A DNA stretch of 64,000 nt from Aliisedimentitalea scapharcae (GTDB lineage Bacteria > Pseudomonadota > Alphaproteobacteria > Rhodobacterales > Rhodobacteraceae), in contig NZ_CP123586.1 of assembly GCF_045277565.1 (NCBI RefSeq), forward strand, positions 1 through 64,000, in the 5' to 3' direction. The notes beneath the pieces are model-generated. The model saw only the letters and a program-made list of their open reading frames with translations. It was not told the DNA's origin and made no database searches. Of this stretch, positions 16,266 through 24,456 are shown piece after piece (position 1 is the stretch's first letter; the number at the start of each line of letters is the position of its first letter). The position numbers and the translations under genes are program-made.

Positions 16266-17593
16266 CAGAACCTTCGCCCCCGTTTTAGAACCCACCAGGG
16301 GGCCATGTTGGATTCCTCGTGTCCGCGTCTGAGCACTTCGTTCAATGTGGCAAACGCGGCGAACACCCGCAGTATAAAGGTATAGAGTGGATAGGCCGGC
16401 AACCAAGTCCAGGCGATGCTGTCCTTGGTCATGCGTTCGGATACACCAACCCAGAACACTCCGAACAGCAGCGCTGCAAACACCAAATACATTGAATATT
16501 GAAGGGCAAAAATGGCGACTACGAACTCCAGCGGATAGATCGCCAGTATCCAGATATTGAAGGCAACGATCAGCACCGGGAACAGCACGTTTTGCAGCAC
16601 TCCGTAGACAAAGGTGAACACCAATGTCTTGATGCCCAACAGGCGCGGCGAAAACGCATTCCGATGTTTGCGCAAATACAGGAAAACCAGATCTCCGTCC
16701 CAGCGCAGCCTTTGGTTCAGCAGTTGTTTGAAGGTTTCAGGCGCGTCTGTGTGCCCGATTGCGCGCCCGGCAAACGGGATCCGCATATTCGGGTGACGCC
16801 CGAAATACTGTTTGATCCGAACCGTCAGGTCCAGGTCCTCGGCTGTATGTGTGTCCCAGCCGCCTATCTGCTTGAGAAATTCACGTCGAAAGGCTCCAAA
16901 GGCCCCGGAAATATTGTTCAACAGGTTCCATTCACCCAGTCCGGTCTTTCCGCCTTGAATCGAAATCATGTATTCGAACGCCTGCATCCGGGTCACCAGG
17001 CTAACGCGGTCGTTGCGTACCCGCAGCGCACCCCCAACCGCAGGTACATTTGGATCGTCAAATTCGCGAATGATTTCGACCATCATGTTGTTGTCAAAGG
17101 ATGTGTCGCCATCGGCATTCATGACAATATCTCCGGTGGCCGCGTACAGGCCGGCGTTCAGCGTCGACACCCGTCCACCGCGTTGCCATTTTGGCAATAC
17201 GACCAACTTGCGCTTGGGGTATCGCTGAACTACGTCTTCACAGTCCAGAGCCGCCTGATAGGTGTCACCATTCTGTACTGCGCCATCAATCACCGCGATG
17301 ATTTCGATGTTACCGGGATAGGTTTGTTCACACAGGGTCAGGATGGTTTTTATAATTGCGTCCCCTTCGCCGTAGCAGGTTATTATGCAGGACACATCTG
17401 GATGAGAGGCCAGAGGTGGCCGTCTGTCGTATCGCCAGCGCCATTTTAACATGCCCGCCAGAACCACCAAGGTCAGTGGTGCCTCGACCAGGATGATCAG
17501 CGGCACCAGAATATACAGCATCACCGGATCCGAAACGATGGCACCAAGAATACCCCAGACCGTGTCAAATATGGCTGACAGGTCCAGTGTCAT
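16265..17593 (-). CDS. Membrane GT2 polysaccharide synthase
   Basis: A 442-residue processive glycosyltransferase family 2 enzyme. Two N-terminal membrane segments (about 22-47) precede the GT2 domain with VIDGAV, the NADGDTSF (DxD) motif at about 160, TAEDLDLT (general base) at about 250 and NQRLRWDGD (QxxRW) at about 290. Three or four C-terminal membrane segments follow (about 320-420). This is the cellulose-synthase or PgaC-like architecture for polymerising and extruding a beta-linked glycan. The ATG at 17593 was preferred to a TTG two codons earlier. It is tightly coupled to its neighbours on both sides. Confidence 0.88.
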   Translation of the reverse strand: MTLDLSAIFDTVWGILGAIVSDPVMLYILVPLIILVEAPLTLVVLAGMLKWRWRYDRRPPLASHPDVSCIITCYGEGDAIIKTILTLCEQTYPGNIEIIAVIDGAVQNGDTYQAALDCEDVVQRYPKRKLVVLPKWQRGGRVSTLNAGLYAATGDIVMNADGDTSFDNNMMVEIIREFDDPNVPAVGGALRVRNDRVSLVTRMQAFEYMISIQGGKTGLGEWNLLNNISGAFGAFRREFLKQIGGWDTHTAEDLDLTVRIKQYFGRHPNMRIPFAGRAIGHTDAPETFKQLLNQRLRWDGDLVFLYLRKHRNAFSPRLLGIKTLVFTFVYGVLQNVLFPVLIVAFNIWILAIYPLEFVVAIFALQYSMYLVFAALLFGVFWVGVSERMTKDSIAWTWLPAYPLYTFILRVFAAFATLNEVLRRGHEESNMAPWWVLKRGRRF

Positions 17594-17595
17594 GT

Positions 17596-17937
17596 TCAAT
17601 TCGCCTTGTCGGCAAAACGATCCAACCAGCCGCGCGCATCCGGTCCGATCCGGGGCTGGGGCAGTGTTATGGCATCAACGGTCAGTTTGAGCGGGCTGTT
17701 CTTTTGGGCTTCGCCAATCGACTTGATCCGCTGCACGAACTCTTTGGTCTGATCCTGACCTTGTTCCGGAAACAGAACCATTATTGTGTTGAGGTCTCGG
17801 TAATGCAGAACCGCTGTTTCAGGTAGCAGAGATCCAATCTGGTCGCGCAACGATTGGGTGCGGGCGCGGTCTTGATCGCTGACCTCTGGTTGGTCCTGAA
17901 TGTCGATCCGGGCCACGACCGAGTTCGAACGCGCCAT
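17596..17937 (-). CDS. Small protein, possibly degenerate GGDEF-like domain
   Basis: 113 residues from the ATG at 17937; a TTG at 17946 overlapping the upstream stop is possible. The pattern RIDIQDQ, then SLRDQIGSLLPETAVLHYRD, then LNTIMVLFPEQGQDQTKEFV resembles the fold of a GGDEF domain. The GGDEF motif itself is absent, so it would be neither a cyclase nor a typical c-di-GMP I-site protein. It lies between the zinc-ribbon protein and the GT2 synthase with almost no spacing, suggesting a regulatory or scaffold role in polysaccharide synthesis. Homology is judged by shape only and is uncertain. Confidence 0.55.
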   Translation of the reverse strand: MARSNSVVARIDIQDQPEVSDQDRARTQSLRDQIGSLLPETAVLHYRDLNTIMVLFPEQGQDQTKEFVQRIKSIGEAQKNSPLKLTVDAITLPQPRIGPDARGWLDRFADKAN

Positions 17938-17942
17938 AGAGT

Positions 17943-18881
17943 TCAACCAACTGAGTGTCCACAGGAATTGCTCTGGTCCGACGGCTTCGCCAAAGGCGCG
18001 TATTTGATCTTCGGGGCTGCGCCCCCTTTCAACAGCGCTTCTCCGGCTGGACCCAGCCCGTAGGAACGAAATGTGTGTGTCTGCAAATCAGCTTGTGCAT
18101 TGATTGTTCCGCATTCCAAACAGGTTGCTTTGATCCGAGGGTCGTTGAACCTTTCGCCACATCCACAGCAGCGCATGCGTTCGATGGGGCGGTCGTAATC
18201 GGTTCCAATGTGTTTCAGGGCGGTGTCGCACTTTGGACAGATCAATCGTTCTGCGCGCCGAAACACGCCCTGTTCGCCAACAAATCCGCAGGTGAAACAA
18301 TGAATGGCCTGTTCGCGTTTGATGTCCAGCGCATCGCAATAGGGACAACGATCTACATAATTCAGATGAGCGCTGGCGCAGGTTGCACAATTTCGGGTCC
18401 TGTCGATGACAGAAATGGGAATGGTCAACTCCCGTTGGCACGCCCGGACCAACCAGGTGTTGGCAGCTTCGCCTCCCAACATGTCGAGAACGGGATAGCG
18501 GTAGATTTCAGGCCTGCTCAGATCTATCACCGGCGCAATCATGCGCGTATCAAGATGCCAGAGCCAGCTCAGGACCACGGCTTCGCTGGATTGGTCCTGG
18601 AGCAGTGCGTTCTTGTCTTGTCGTGCACGGGCTTTTGTCAGAACCGTAGCCAAATCATCCGGCAGGCCACCATCCGCCAAGGGATGATCTTTTGTGTCCT
18701 GAGAGTTCAAGAAAATGGGCGTGGTTTGGTCGTCTGGCGCGGACCTGAGAAGAGCCAAGTCTGTCACACGGGGGTCATCCACGACAATGGCGTCAAACGC
18801 TTGCCGCGAAACCGGATCATTCAGGTCACAGGCGTCTAAGGTGGTCACGGAATACTCCGGGCCAAGAACCCAAATCGGCAT
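17943..18881 (-). CDS. Multi-zinc-ribbon protein, TackOD1-like
   Basis: A 312-residue cytoplasmic protein. The N-terminal half (about 1-140) is receiver-like in its strand-helix pattern (YSVTTLDACDL, DAIVVDDPRV). The C-terminal half has three consecutive CxxC-CxxC ribbons: CATC with CPYC, CFTC with CPKC, and CCGC with CLEC (about residues 165-260). This matches what I recall of the TackOD1 output domain found next to signalling and exopolysaccharide genes. ATG 18881 is preferred to a TTG at 18905 because a stop lies just upstream of that frame. It heads the core operon with GT2, HlyD-like and GalE. Function unproven. Confidence 0.65.
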   Translation of the reverse strand: MPIWVLGPEYSVTTLDACDLNDPVSRQAFDAIVVDDPRVTDLALLRSAPDDQTTPIFLNSQDTKDHPLADGGLPDDLATVLTKARARQDKNALLQDQSSEAVVLSWLWHLDTRMIAPVIDLSRPEIYRYPVLDMLGGEAANTWLVRACQRELTIPISVIDRTRNCATCASAHLNYVDRCPYCDALDIKREQAIHCFTCGFVGEQGVFRRAERLICPKCDTALKHIGTDYDRPIERMRCCGCGERFNDPRIKATCLECGTINAQADLQTHTFRSYGLGPAGEALLKGGAAPKIKYAPLAKPSDQSNSCGHSVG

Positions 18882-18989
18882 TGGCCCGAATGTGGAGAAT
18901 TCCAAAAACTGTCATTAACCAGACCTCGATAACCAAATTTCAGACAAAAATCTTTCTGATTTGATTTCACATAACTTTGAGGCCAAGTG

Positions 18990-19349
18990 TCAAGCTGCAA
19001 GCGCTGATTGGGCAGGTTTGCCCAGAACGGCCTCTTCGACCCGTTTGACCGACGGGGCCGGAACATTGGCCGGAACATCGGTGGGAACCAGAACCAAACT
19101 GGCGACCTGTGAGCCCGCGTCCGAGGCGGGAGCGACACGCGCGACAACGCGCCACAGAACGTCGGGGAGGGGGCTGTTGGTGTTGCTCTGAACCCGCAGC
19201 AAAGACCCGGTATCCAGAACGGGTGCCATCCCAAAGGGAGCCGGAACCACTGCGCTGTACCCATTGAAGGCACCTGCATCGACGGGTAAAACCCATGTTC
19301 CATCGGAAGCCTGAAAGAGGTGGCGAAAGCTGGTGTCTTGAAAGGTCAT
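18990..19349 (-). CDS. Hypothetical protein ahead of the exopolysaccharide operon
   Basis: 119 residues, no recognised domain. A beta-rich first part (LFQASDGTWVLPVDAGAFNG, LLRVQSNTNSPLPDVLWRVV) is followed by a Pro/Val/Ala-rich tail. No signal peptide or membrane segment is seen. The ATG at 19349 has GGAGA 6 bases upstream, which supports translation. It is on the same strand as, and about 110 bases upstream of, the zinc-ribbon gene, so it may be the first gene of that operon. Confidence 0.55.
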   Translation of the reverse strand: MTFQDTSFRHLFQASDGTWVLPVDAGAFNGYSAVVPAPFGMAPVLDTGSLLRVQSNTNSPLPDVLWRVVARVAPASDAGSQVASLVLVPTDVPANVPAPSVKRVEEAVLGKPAQSALAA

Positions 19350-19695
19350 CTTGTGTCTCCATCTGTTGAACCGGGAGACTGTTTCAGTCGGGTTGTGGGC
19401 AGATTGTCTGACCCCGTTGCGTCATCCGGTTAATACAAAGATTGGGAGTGTCCGTCATTTTCGCATGTGATTTATGGACAAGTTCATTCGGCTTCTTGCC
19501 AATACGCCATTATCGGGAAAATGCGCGCGAAAGCCGTGACACACACCAACTCTCCCTGTTGGGCTATCGCGCGCGCTCCGGTATTGAGCCGGAGATCTGT
19601 TATGGGACATCAAAAGACCAATGGCTATTCACCGGCTGTGCTCGCTCTGCGCGGTGTGAGTGTCACGGGACGCAAAGCGTTTTTGCACAGTGTGA
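19350..19695. other. Intergenic region, nothing recognised
   Basis: 346 bases between the hypothetical gene and the next minus-strand gene. Open plus-strand stretches exist (19442-19753) but lack a ribosome-binding site and run antisense into the neighbouring gene. The upstream part presumably holds the promoter for the exopolysaccharide operon; no motif stands out. Confidence 0.4.
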
Positions 19696-20073
19696 TCATT
19701 TAGGGGGCCGCATGCGGCTTAGCCGACTGATCGGGCCGCGCACCACCGTATAGGGGAGTGCGCACAGGATAAGTGCTGCCAAGACGGCAATGGTCAATTT
19801 GATCGACCCGAAAGAGACATATTGGTAGAGGCAATCCAGGATGATGGCGACAAGAAACACTTTGCCGATTGCCTCCCAGGCACTTTTGATCCGAGTGCGG
19901 CGTTGGCCTGGTCGCGACAGCAGGGCCCACAAATAGGGTGGCTCGCCTGTCGCTGCGTCCTTGCGGCCGTCAATCACCGCAAACACCAGCGCCATTGTCG
20001 GTTGCAGCAAGAGGCGCAGGTGAAAAGCGCCATCCGAGCGAGCAATCAGACCGTTCAGGATTTCATGTTCCAT
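19696..20073 (-). CDS. Conserved-looking small membrane protein
   Basis: 125 residues with a cytoplasmic N-terminal part (about 1-60, ILNGLIARSDGAFHLRLLLQ with one hydrophobic stretch PTMALVFAVIDG) and two clear C-terminal membrane helices (about 75-92 and 95-115). The start at 20073 has a strong GGGAGAGAG site. It lies 28 bases after the Arg/Asp-rich secreted protein gene and is probably co-transcribed with it. I do not recognise a family with known function. Confidence 0.65.
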   Translation of the reverse strand: MEHEILNGLIARSDGAFHLRLLLQPTMALVFAVIDGRKDAATGEPPYLWALLSRPGQRRTRIKSAWEAIGKVFLVAIILDCLYQYVSFGSIKLTIAVLAALILCALPYTVVRGPISRLSRMRPPK

Positions 20074-20101
20074 GTCTCTCTCCCTGTTTAAATTCTGTGG
20101 A

Positions 20102-20395
20102 TCAGCCGTTGGCGTTACGCTGTTGACGTTCGCCTTGTTTGCAATTGCGTTTGTCGTTTCCGACCAGCCCGTTGTCCTGGCGGCAGTCCTGGCGATCGAA
20201 CCGGCGATCCTGGCGATCGTCGCGGCGATCAGTGCGACGGTCCTGGCGGCGATCCATGCCAACGGTCTGGGCCAGTTCATAGCTTTCGAATTGTGCATTG
20301 GTCTGAGCGGTGGTGCCGGTATCAGCGAAGGAAGCGGTGGCCAATGTCAAGGCGGTTGCGGCGAAGGCAGTTGCTTTTGCGAAGGTGTAGAACAT
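20102..20395 (-). CDS. Secreted Arg/Asp/Gln-rich repeat protein
   Basis: 97 residues. A Sec signal peptide (about 1-24, ending ATASFADT) precedes a short linker and a low-complexity tail from residue 47 built from DRRQDRR, TDRRDDR, QDRRFDR and QDCRQDN units. The repeats are also visible in DNA as reiterated GGCGATC and CTGGCG tracts. The alternating charge suggests a disordered, polyanion- or surface-binding exported protein. Followed by the 125-residue membrane protein. Function unknown. Confidence 0.65.
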   Translation of the reverse strand: MFYTFAKATAFAATALTLATASFADTGTTAQTNAQFESYELAQTVGMDRRQDRRTDRRDDRQDRRFDRQDCRQDNGLVGNDKRNCKQGERQQRNANG

Positions 20396-20760
20396 TTTAT
20401 TTTCCTCTGGGTGTGTGTTGTGTGTCTGGTTGTGGTGCCTGACACCCTAAAAACTAGGTTTGTTCTACACTCGCCGCTTTTGATGATGGGACGGAGGTGT
20501 GCGATTATGGGACATCGAACCTTTTGCTCACACGCGTTCGTGGCGGGCATTTCAAACAGGGATGGCCGTTCTGAAGGGCAGAGGAGCAGGTAATTTCCGG
20601 GCTATGGTAACAGGCGGCGGGTGGAGAGCGTTTGCACAATGGGTTGGCCCAAAATCACAAACAACCGACCCAAATTCAAAATTTATCCGTTTGCCGCCTC
20701 CCTAAATTGAATGACAGAAGGCGGCCACATCGGACGCCATTGTCAGAAAAGGTTGGACCC
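20396..20760. other. Divergent promoter region, nothing else recognised
   Basis: 365 bases between two oppositely oriented genes for exported proteins. It must contain both promoters. No inverted repeat or RNA structure stood out. Confidence 0.4.
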
Positions 20761-21033
20761 ATGACAAATACTCGCAAAAACACGCTGCTTTCTTCTCTTG
20801 TTGCGGCTCTGGTTTTGGCAATGCCGATGTCGGCCCACGCCAATTATGTTGCTGAAAAAGCCGTCAAGGGTGCTGTTGCCGGGGCTGTCGTAGCGGAAGC
20901 CACCGGTGGAGACGCGGCCCAAGGTGCCGCTGCCGGAGCTGCCCTCGGTGCCGTTGCCGGTGCCGTTCAAAAGGACAATTTTGAAGATCACCGTGCCCAT
21001 CACCAAAACAACGGCCATCGCAAGCACCGCTAA
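20761..21033 (+). CDS. Small exported glycine-zipper protein
   Basis: 90 residues. Signal peptide at about 1-25 (LLSSLVAALVLAMPMSAHAN). Residues 30-68 are an Ala/Gly-rich zipper (GAVAGAVVAEATGGDAAQGA then AAGAALGAVAGAVQ) with small residues every fourth position, as in YMGG-type glycine-zipper envelope proteins. The tail is His-rich (HRAHHQNNGHRKHR) and may bind metal. It would act in the periplasm or outer membrane; the exact role is unknown. Confidence 0.7.
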   Translation: MTNTRKNTLLSSLVAALVLAMPMSAHANYVAEKAVKGAVAGAVVAEATGGDAAQGAAAGAALGAVAGAVQKDNFEDHRAHHQNNGHRKHR

Positions 21034-21103
21034 GCGATCCCGAAACACCCGGAACGGGTTCTCCCTTCCAACCGAGGCCAATTTTCCGTTGGCCCTCTGC
21101 TTC

Positions 21104-21134
21104 AAACCCGATTGGCAAATTGCTGGTCGGGTTT
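21104..21134. terminator. Possible weak terminator hairpin
   Basis: AAACCCGA (21104-21111) and TCGGGTTT (21127-21134) can pair across a 15-base loop in the convergent gap between the glycine-zipper gene and the AraC gene. The T-run is short, so this is tentative. Confidence 0.3.
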
Positions 21135-21167
21135 GTTGCGGTTTGGGAGCGGGCGACCGACAGAGGT

Positions 21168-22187
21168 TCAAATGTCCTTCTGATACGCACGCGGGCTTTG
21201 GCCGGACCATCGACGAAAGGCTGTGGAGAAGGCTGCGTGATCCCCATAACCAAGGTAAAAGGCGATCTCTGAAATGCTCAGACCGTCCCTGAGGTAGGTT
21301 TTGGCCAAATCATATCGCAGGCTTTCAACGATATCCCGGAACGTCAGGTTTTCCGGTTTCAGATGGCGGGTTAGAGTGCGGCGGCTCATGCCGAGATCGG
21401 CGGCTACTTCGTCGGCCGTCAGGATTCGACCGGGCAGCTTGGCGATCAGAAGGGCTTCGACCTTTGCTCTTACGCTTTGTCGACGCAACCCTGCCTGTTT
21501 CATCTGGGTATCGGCCAAGTCGCTGAGATAGGAAACAAGTTCCGGGTCATGGGTTCGAAGCGGCAGATCCAAAGCACCGGGTTTGAACTGCAACCCGCTA
21601 TAACTGGATTGGGTTTGGATCGGGCACCCGACCAATTTTTCAAACACGCGCTGGTCACCCCCGAATTCGTGCTGCAAACATAGATGGTCGGGGTGAAATT
21701 CGACTCCGGCAATTGCCCGCAACCGGGCAAGCATTCCAAACAGGCGGAATTCCTGGAACCTGTGATGGCGCAGGAGTGCACCGTCCGGCGTTACGATTTC
21801 CAGGGTGTCGTGACCGTTCTTGGTCATTAGGCGGAATTCTGTTGATGTGTCCGTCAAACCATAGGCCCGTGTGCCGTTTACAATGGCCTGACGCAGAGTG
21901 GCCGAACTGCGTGCGATATAGGCGGTCAACGTGTTGGCCTGACGAAATGCCAGTCCGGCACGCGCAGCAAAAGTAATGTCCCCAGCAGCACGACTGGCTT
22001 CTCGCAAAAATGTGGCTTCTTGCTGGGGGGAGAAGTCGGCCTCGGATTGTGTGCCCGGTTCAACTCCGATCCGGCGCAGCAATCTGTTCAGCTCTTCATC
22101 ACCCAATTCGCGCCCGACAAAGGTGCAGATGTGCAGAATACGTCCGTTTTTTGCGGTACTTTTCCCTGCGTTTCCCTTGGGGATCAT
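21168..22187 (-). CDS. AraC-family regulator (OruR/ArgR-like, N-terminal Arabinose_bd type)
   Basis: A 339-residue AraC/XylS regulator. A long N-terminal effector domain (about 1-230) contains the FVGRELGDEELNRLLRRIGV opening seen in the AraC_binding_2-type group. The C-terminal double HTH lies at about 245-335, with LTADEVAADLGMSRRTLTRHL as the first and SISEIAFYLGYGDHAAFSTA plus FRRWSGQSPRAYQ as the second. Start 22187 has GAGGG 7 bases upstream; in-frame extension to 22448 lacks a site. Divergent from the SDR gene at 22683, which it may control. Ligand unknown. Confidence 0.85.
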   Translation of the reverse strand: MIPKGNAGKSTAKNGRILHICTFVGRELGDEELNRLLRRIGVEPGTQSEADFSPQQEATFLREASRAAGDITFAARAGLAFRQANTLTAYIARSSATLRQAIVNGTRAYGLTDTSTEFRLMTKNGHDTLEIVTPDGALLRHHRFQEFRLFGMLARLRAIAGVEFHPDHLCLQHEFGGDQRVFEKLVGCPIQTQSSYSGLQFKPGALDLPLRTHDPELVSYLSDLADTQMKQAGLRRQSVRAKVEALLIAKLPGRILTADEVAADLGMSRRTLTRHLKPENLTFRDIVESLRYDLAKTYLRDGLSISEIAFYLGYGDHAAFSTAFRRWSGQSPRAYQKDI

Positions 22188-22682
22188 TGCGCCCTCGCGT
22201 TCCATCTGATGCTCAAACTTTAGGGACTTGTGAATTTGAGACAACCAAAATGTCGAAACCATAAACCAATTCCAACCTGAACAACGCGGAATTTTTCGCA
22301 GCTCAAACTTGGCCTGCTCCCCGACTTTTGCGGAAAACATTGTCGCATCCAGCGTTGTAGAAATTGTATGGCAGGACATTTTGGGCTCTTCTTGGCTTGC
22401 AACGGCCTGAAAAAGTGTCCGAAACTGCCTTTTACGATGCCGCGACAATGCGCCGGGCCAAATTGTCGGACTTAGGTGTTGTCCTGGGGTCGTGGGTTAA
22501 GGCGGAACGTGACATCAGGGCCGTGGCTCTGGTTGCCCTTTGGGGATCGATTTGAACGTGGGCACACCGGGAAAACAGGTTGGGTGTTTCCATCTGGATC
22601 TACCCGGGGCCCACCCCCGATTGAATAACGTAGTAAGTTTCTGCGATTGGGCAGCAACGTGAAGTTGGGAGGAGACGGCAAC
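22188..22682. other. Divergent regulatory region between AraC and SDR genes
   Basis: 495 bases without a supported gene. The A-rich stretch near 22411 and the TGTCCGAAA / TTGTCGGAC pair (about 22416 and 22463) could belong to a promoter-operator, but spacing is too long to call a dyad. Nothing else recognised. Confidence 0.35.
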
Positions 22683-23435
22683 ATGACGAACGCAACTTCG
22701 GCGATTATTACCGGCGCGGCGTCCGGAATCGGCGCTGCCGTGGCCATGAAACTGGCGCGACCGGGTGCTTGTTTGACCTTGCACACACGTCAGTCGGCCG
22801 CTCGCTTGGAAGACGTGGCCCGACAAGCGCGTGCACGCGGCGCTGAGGTGGAAGTTGTTTTGGGCGACCTGTCTGAAATCGGAACCGGGAAGGAAGTGGT
22901 AGATGTGCATCAGGCCCGCTTTGGCATGTTGGATGCGTTGATCGCCAATGCAGGTTTTCCGTTGTTCAAATCGCTGGAGGACATGCAGCCCGAGGAAGTC
23001 GAGTATGCTTTTCGGGGAAACAGTCAAAGCCTGTTTGAGCTGGCCCAGACAGGTCTGCCATTGCTGCGCAAATCGCAGCATGCGCGGATTGTTGCGGTCA
23101 GTAGTTTTACCGCGCATGTGTTTCGCACCGATATGCCGCAATTCCCAGCATCCGCCGCGTCCAAAGGCGCAGTCGAAGTTGCTGCGCGAAGCCTGGCTCT
23201 GGCTTTGGCGAAGGATGGGGTTACAGTCAACTGCGTCGTTCCCGGATATATCCGCAAGGATTCCGAAACGTCGGCTGGTTTGGGTCAGGATGCTCTGCGC
23301 GAGATTGAAACCCGTATCCCATTGGGCCGCCTGGGCACCCCCGACGATGTGGCCGCGTGTATCTGTTTCCTCACTGGTCAAGGCGCTGCCTATGTAACCG
23401 GGCAGGTCTTTCATGTGAATGGTGGATTGATCTGA
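22683..23435 (+). CDS. Short-chain dehydrogenase/reductase-like protein without catalytic Tyr
   Basis: A 250-residue SDR fold. The cofactor motif TGAASGIG lies at residues 10-17, NAG at about 90, VSS at about 140 and the C-terminal VTGQVFHVNGG. The active-site Tyr-x-x-x-Lys is changed: the sequence reads FPASAASKGAVE, so the Tyr position is Ser while the Lys is kept. Classical hydride-transfer activity is therefore doubtful or uses an altered mechanism. Start 22683 has a strong GGGAGGAG site. It is divergent from the AraC gene. Substrate unknown. Confidence 0.8.
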   Translation: MTNATSAIITGAASGIGAAVAMKLARPGACLTLHTRQSAARLEDVARQARARGAEVEVVLGDLSEIGTGKEVVDVHQARFGMLDALIANAGFPLFKSLEDMQPEEVEYAFRGNSQSLFELAQTGLPLLRKSQHARIVAVSSFTAHVFRTDMPQFPASAASKGAVEVAARSLALALAKDGVTVNCVVPGYIRKDSETSAGLGQDALREIETRIPLGRLGTPDDVAACICFLTGQGAAYVTGQVFHVNGGLI

Positions 23436-23624
23436 TCCAGGACCTGCTAGGTTGAAAGGGTGTCGCATTGATCGAATCCCGGTCGCCATCCAATGTGGTT
23501 TTACGTCGATCCTGCGCTATCTCTTTCGAAACAAGTTGGAATTAAATGATTGTAATTACCCCGGATGCGGATCGGTTCGTTATTGCACCAAGAGGCAATG
23601 AACACTGGGCACAGGAGGAATAAA

Positions 23625-24149
23625 ATGACACGGATTTTGATTTTCGTTGGAATGGCAATTGGCGTGGCATTGGTCGTGTTGGCGTTGGTTCCCGAAGAAG
23701 AGCCAACCGTTCAGGACAAGCTGGAACAAGCCCGGGAAAACCTCTCTGAAGCGGCAGAATTGGCAAAAGAGGCGGCCGAAGAAAAAGCCGACGCTTTGGC
23801 GTCAGAAATTGAAAACAAGGCAGACGAAGCGGCGCAATCCGTTGGTGCAACTCTGGAAGGTTTGCAAAAACAGGCCGAAGATTTTGCAGCTGGAGTCACC
23901 ACGTCGATGGGGGATCGGTCGGAGGAACTCGCCGATTTTACGCTGCAGTTCGAACAGGCCCTGGCCCAGGGCGGTGCGCTGCATCACACCGGTTTTGACC
24001 CGGCAAACGCAAGCAAGACATTGGAACAGATGGGGCTGGACCGCTCCGAGGCGGACCGGTTGTCAGCGTGGCTGGCCGATGTGTATGCGACCCCGGGTAA
24101 CATCGAAGAGACATTGGACGAGTTGCTTGAAAAACTGAAAGACCTCTGA
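23625..24149 (+). CDS. Membrane-anchored coiled-coil protein
   Basis: 174 residues. One N-terminal membrane segment (about 3-22, ILIFVGMAIGVALVVLALVP) is followed by a long Glu/Ala-rich coiled coil (about 30-90, LEQARENLSEAAELAKEAAE) and a C-terminal helical bundle (about 95-174). It is probably anchored in the inner membrane with the coil in the periplasm. Strong AGGAGG site before the ATG. Next plus-strand gene is MscS-like, 307 bases on. No known family recognised. Confidence 0.65.
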   Translation: MTRILIFVGMAIGVALVVLALVPEEEPTVQDKLEQARENLSEAAELAKEAAEEKADALASEIENKADEAAQSVGATLEGLQKQAEDFAAGVTTSMGDRSEELADFTLQFEQALAQGGALHHTGFDPANASKTLEQMGLDRSEADRLSAWLADVYATPGNIEETLDELLEKLKDL

Positions 24150-24456
24150 GGGTAAGCGATTTTGCTGACACAGGCTTTGTCTTGGATGGCCGCACTCGCG
24201 TTATGTCACAGTGCACGGACAGATCGAACCCTGTGCCATTACGGCACGAACGATAGAGATCAGTCATTGGGTCTAGTTTGTCGACAATGAGTCGAAACCT
24301 GAATGACGCGGCGAAGCCGAATGATATTGATGCGGATATGCTAAGGTACTTTTATTTATCACAGTGAATTTTCGCGGTGATCTCGGTACAATACCGCACG
24401 ACAATTTGGGTGACATGTACACCCGGTGCAAGAACATCAAAAAGGGAGCGCCCAGA
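24150..24456. other. Intergenic region ahead of mscS-like gene
   Basis: 307 bases. A 5-bp inverted repeat GTGCC/GGCAC (24233-24247) lies near the middle; it has no T-run. The A+T-rich stretch around 24340-24365 may hold the promoter of the channel gene. Nothing else seen. Confidence 0.35.

Noticed and set aside
16499..18839. Long plus-strand frames (16499-17449 and 17955-18839)
   Set aside because: Antisense to the GT2 and zinc-ribbon genes, which carry all expected motifs.
19599..20516. 12-base repeat TTATGGGACATC in two intergenic regions
   Set aside because: Repeated 12-mers are expected by chance many times in 64 kb, and the flanks do not match.
22515..23489. 324-codon minus-strand frame opposite the SDR
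   Set aside because: The plus-strand SDR has cofactor motifs and a strong ribosome-binding site; the antisense product is unrecognisable.
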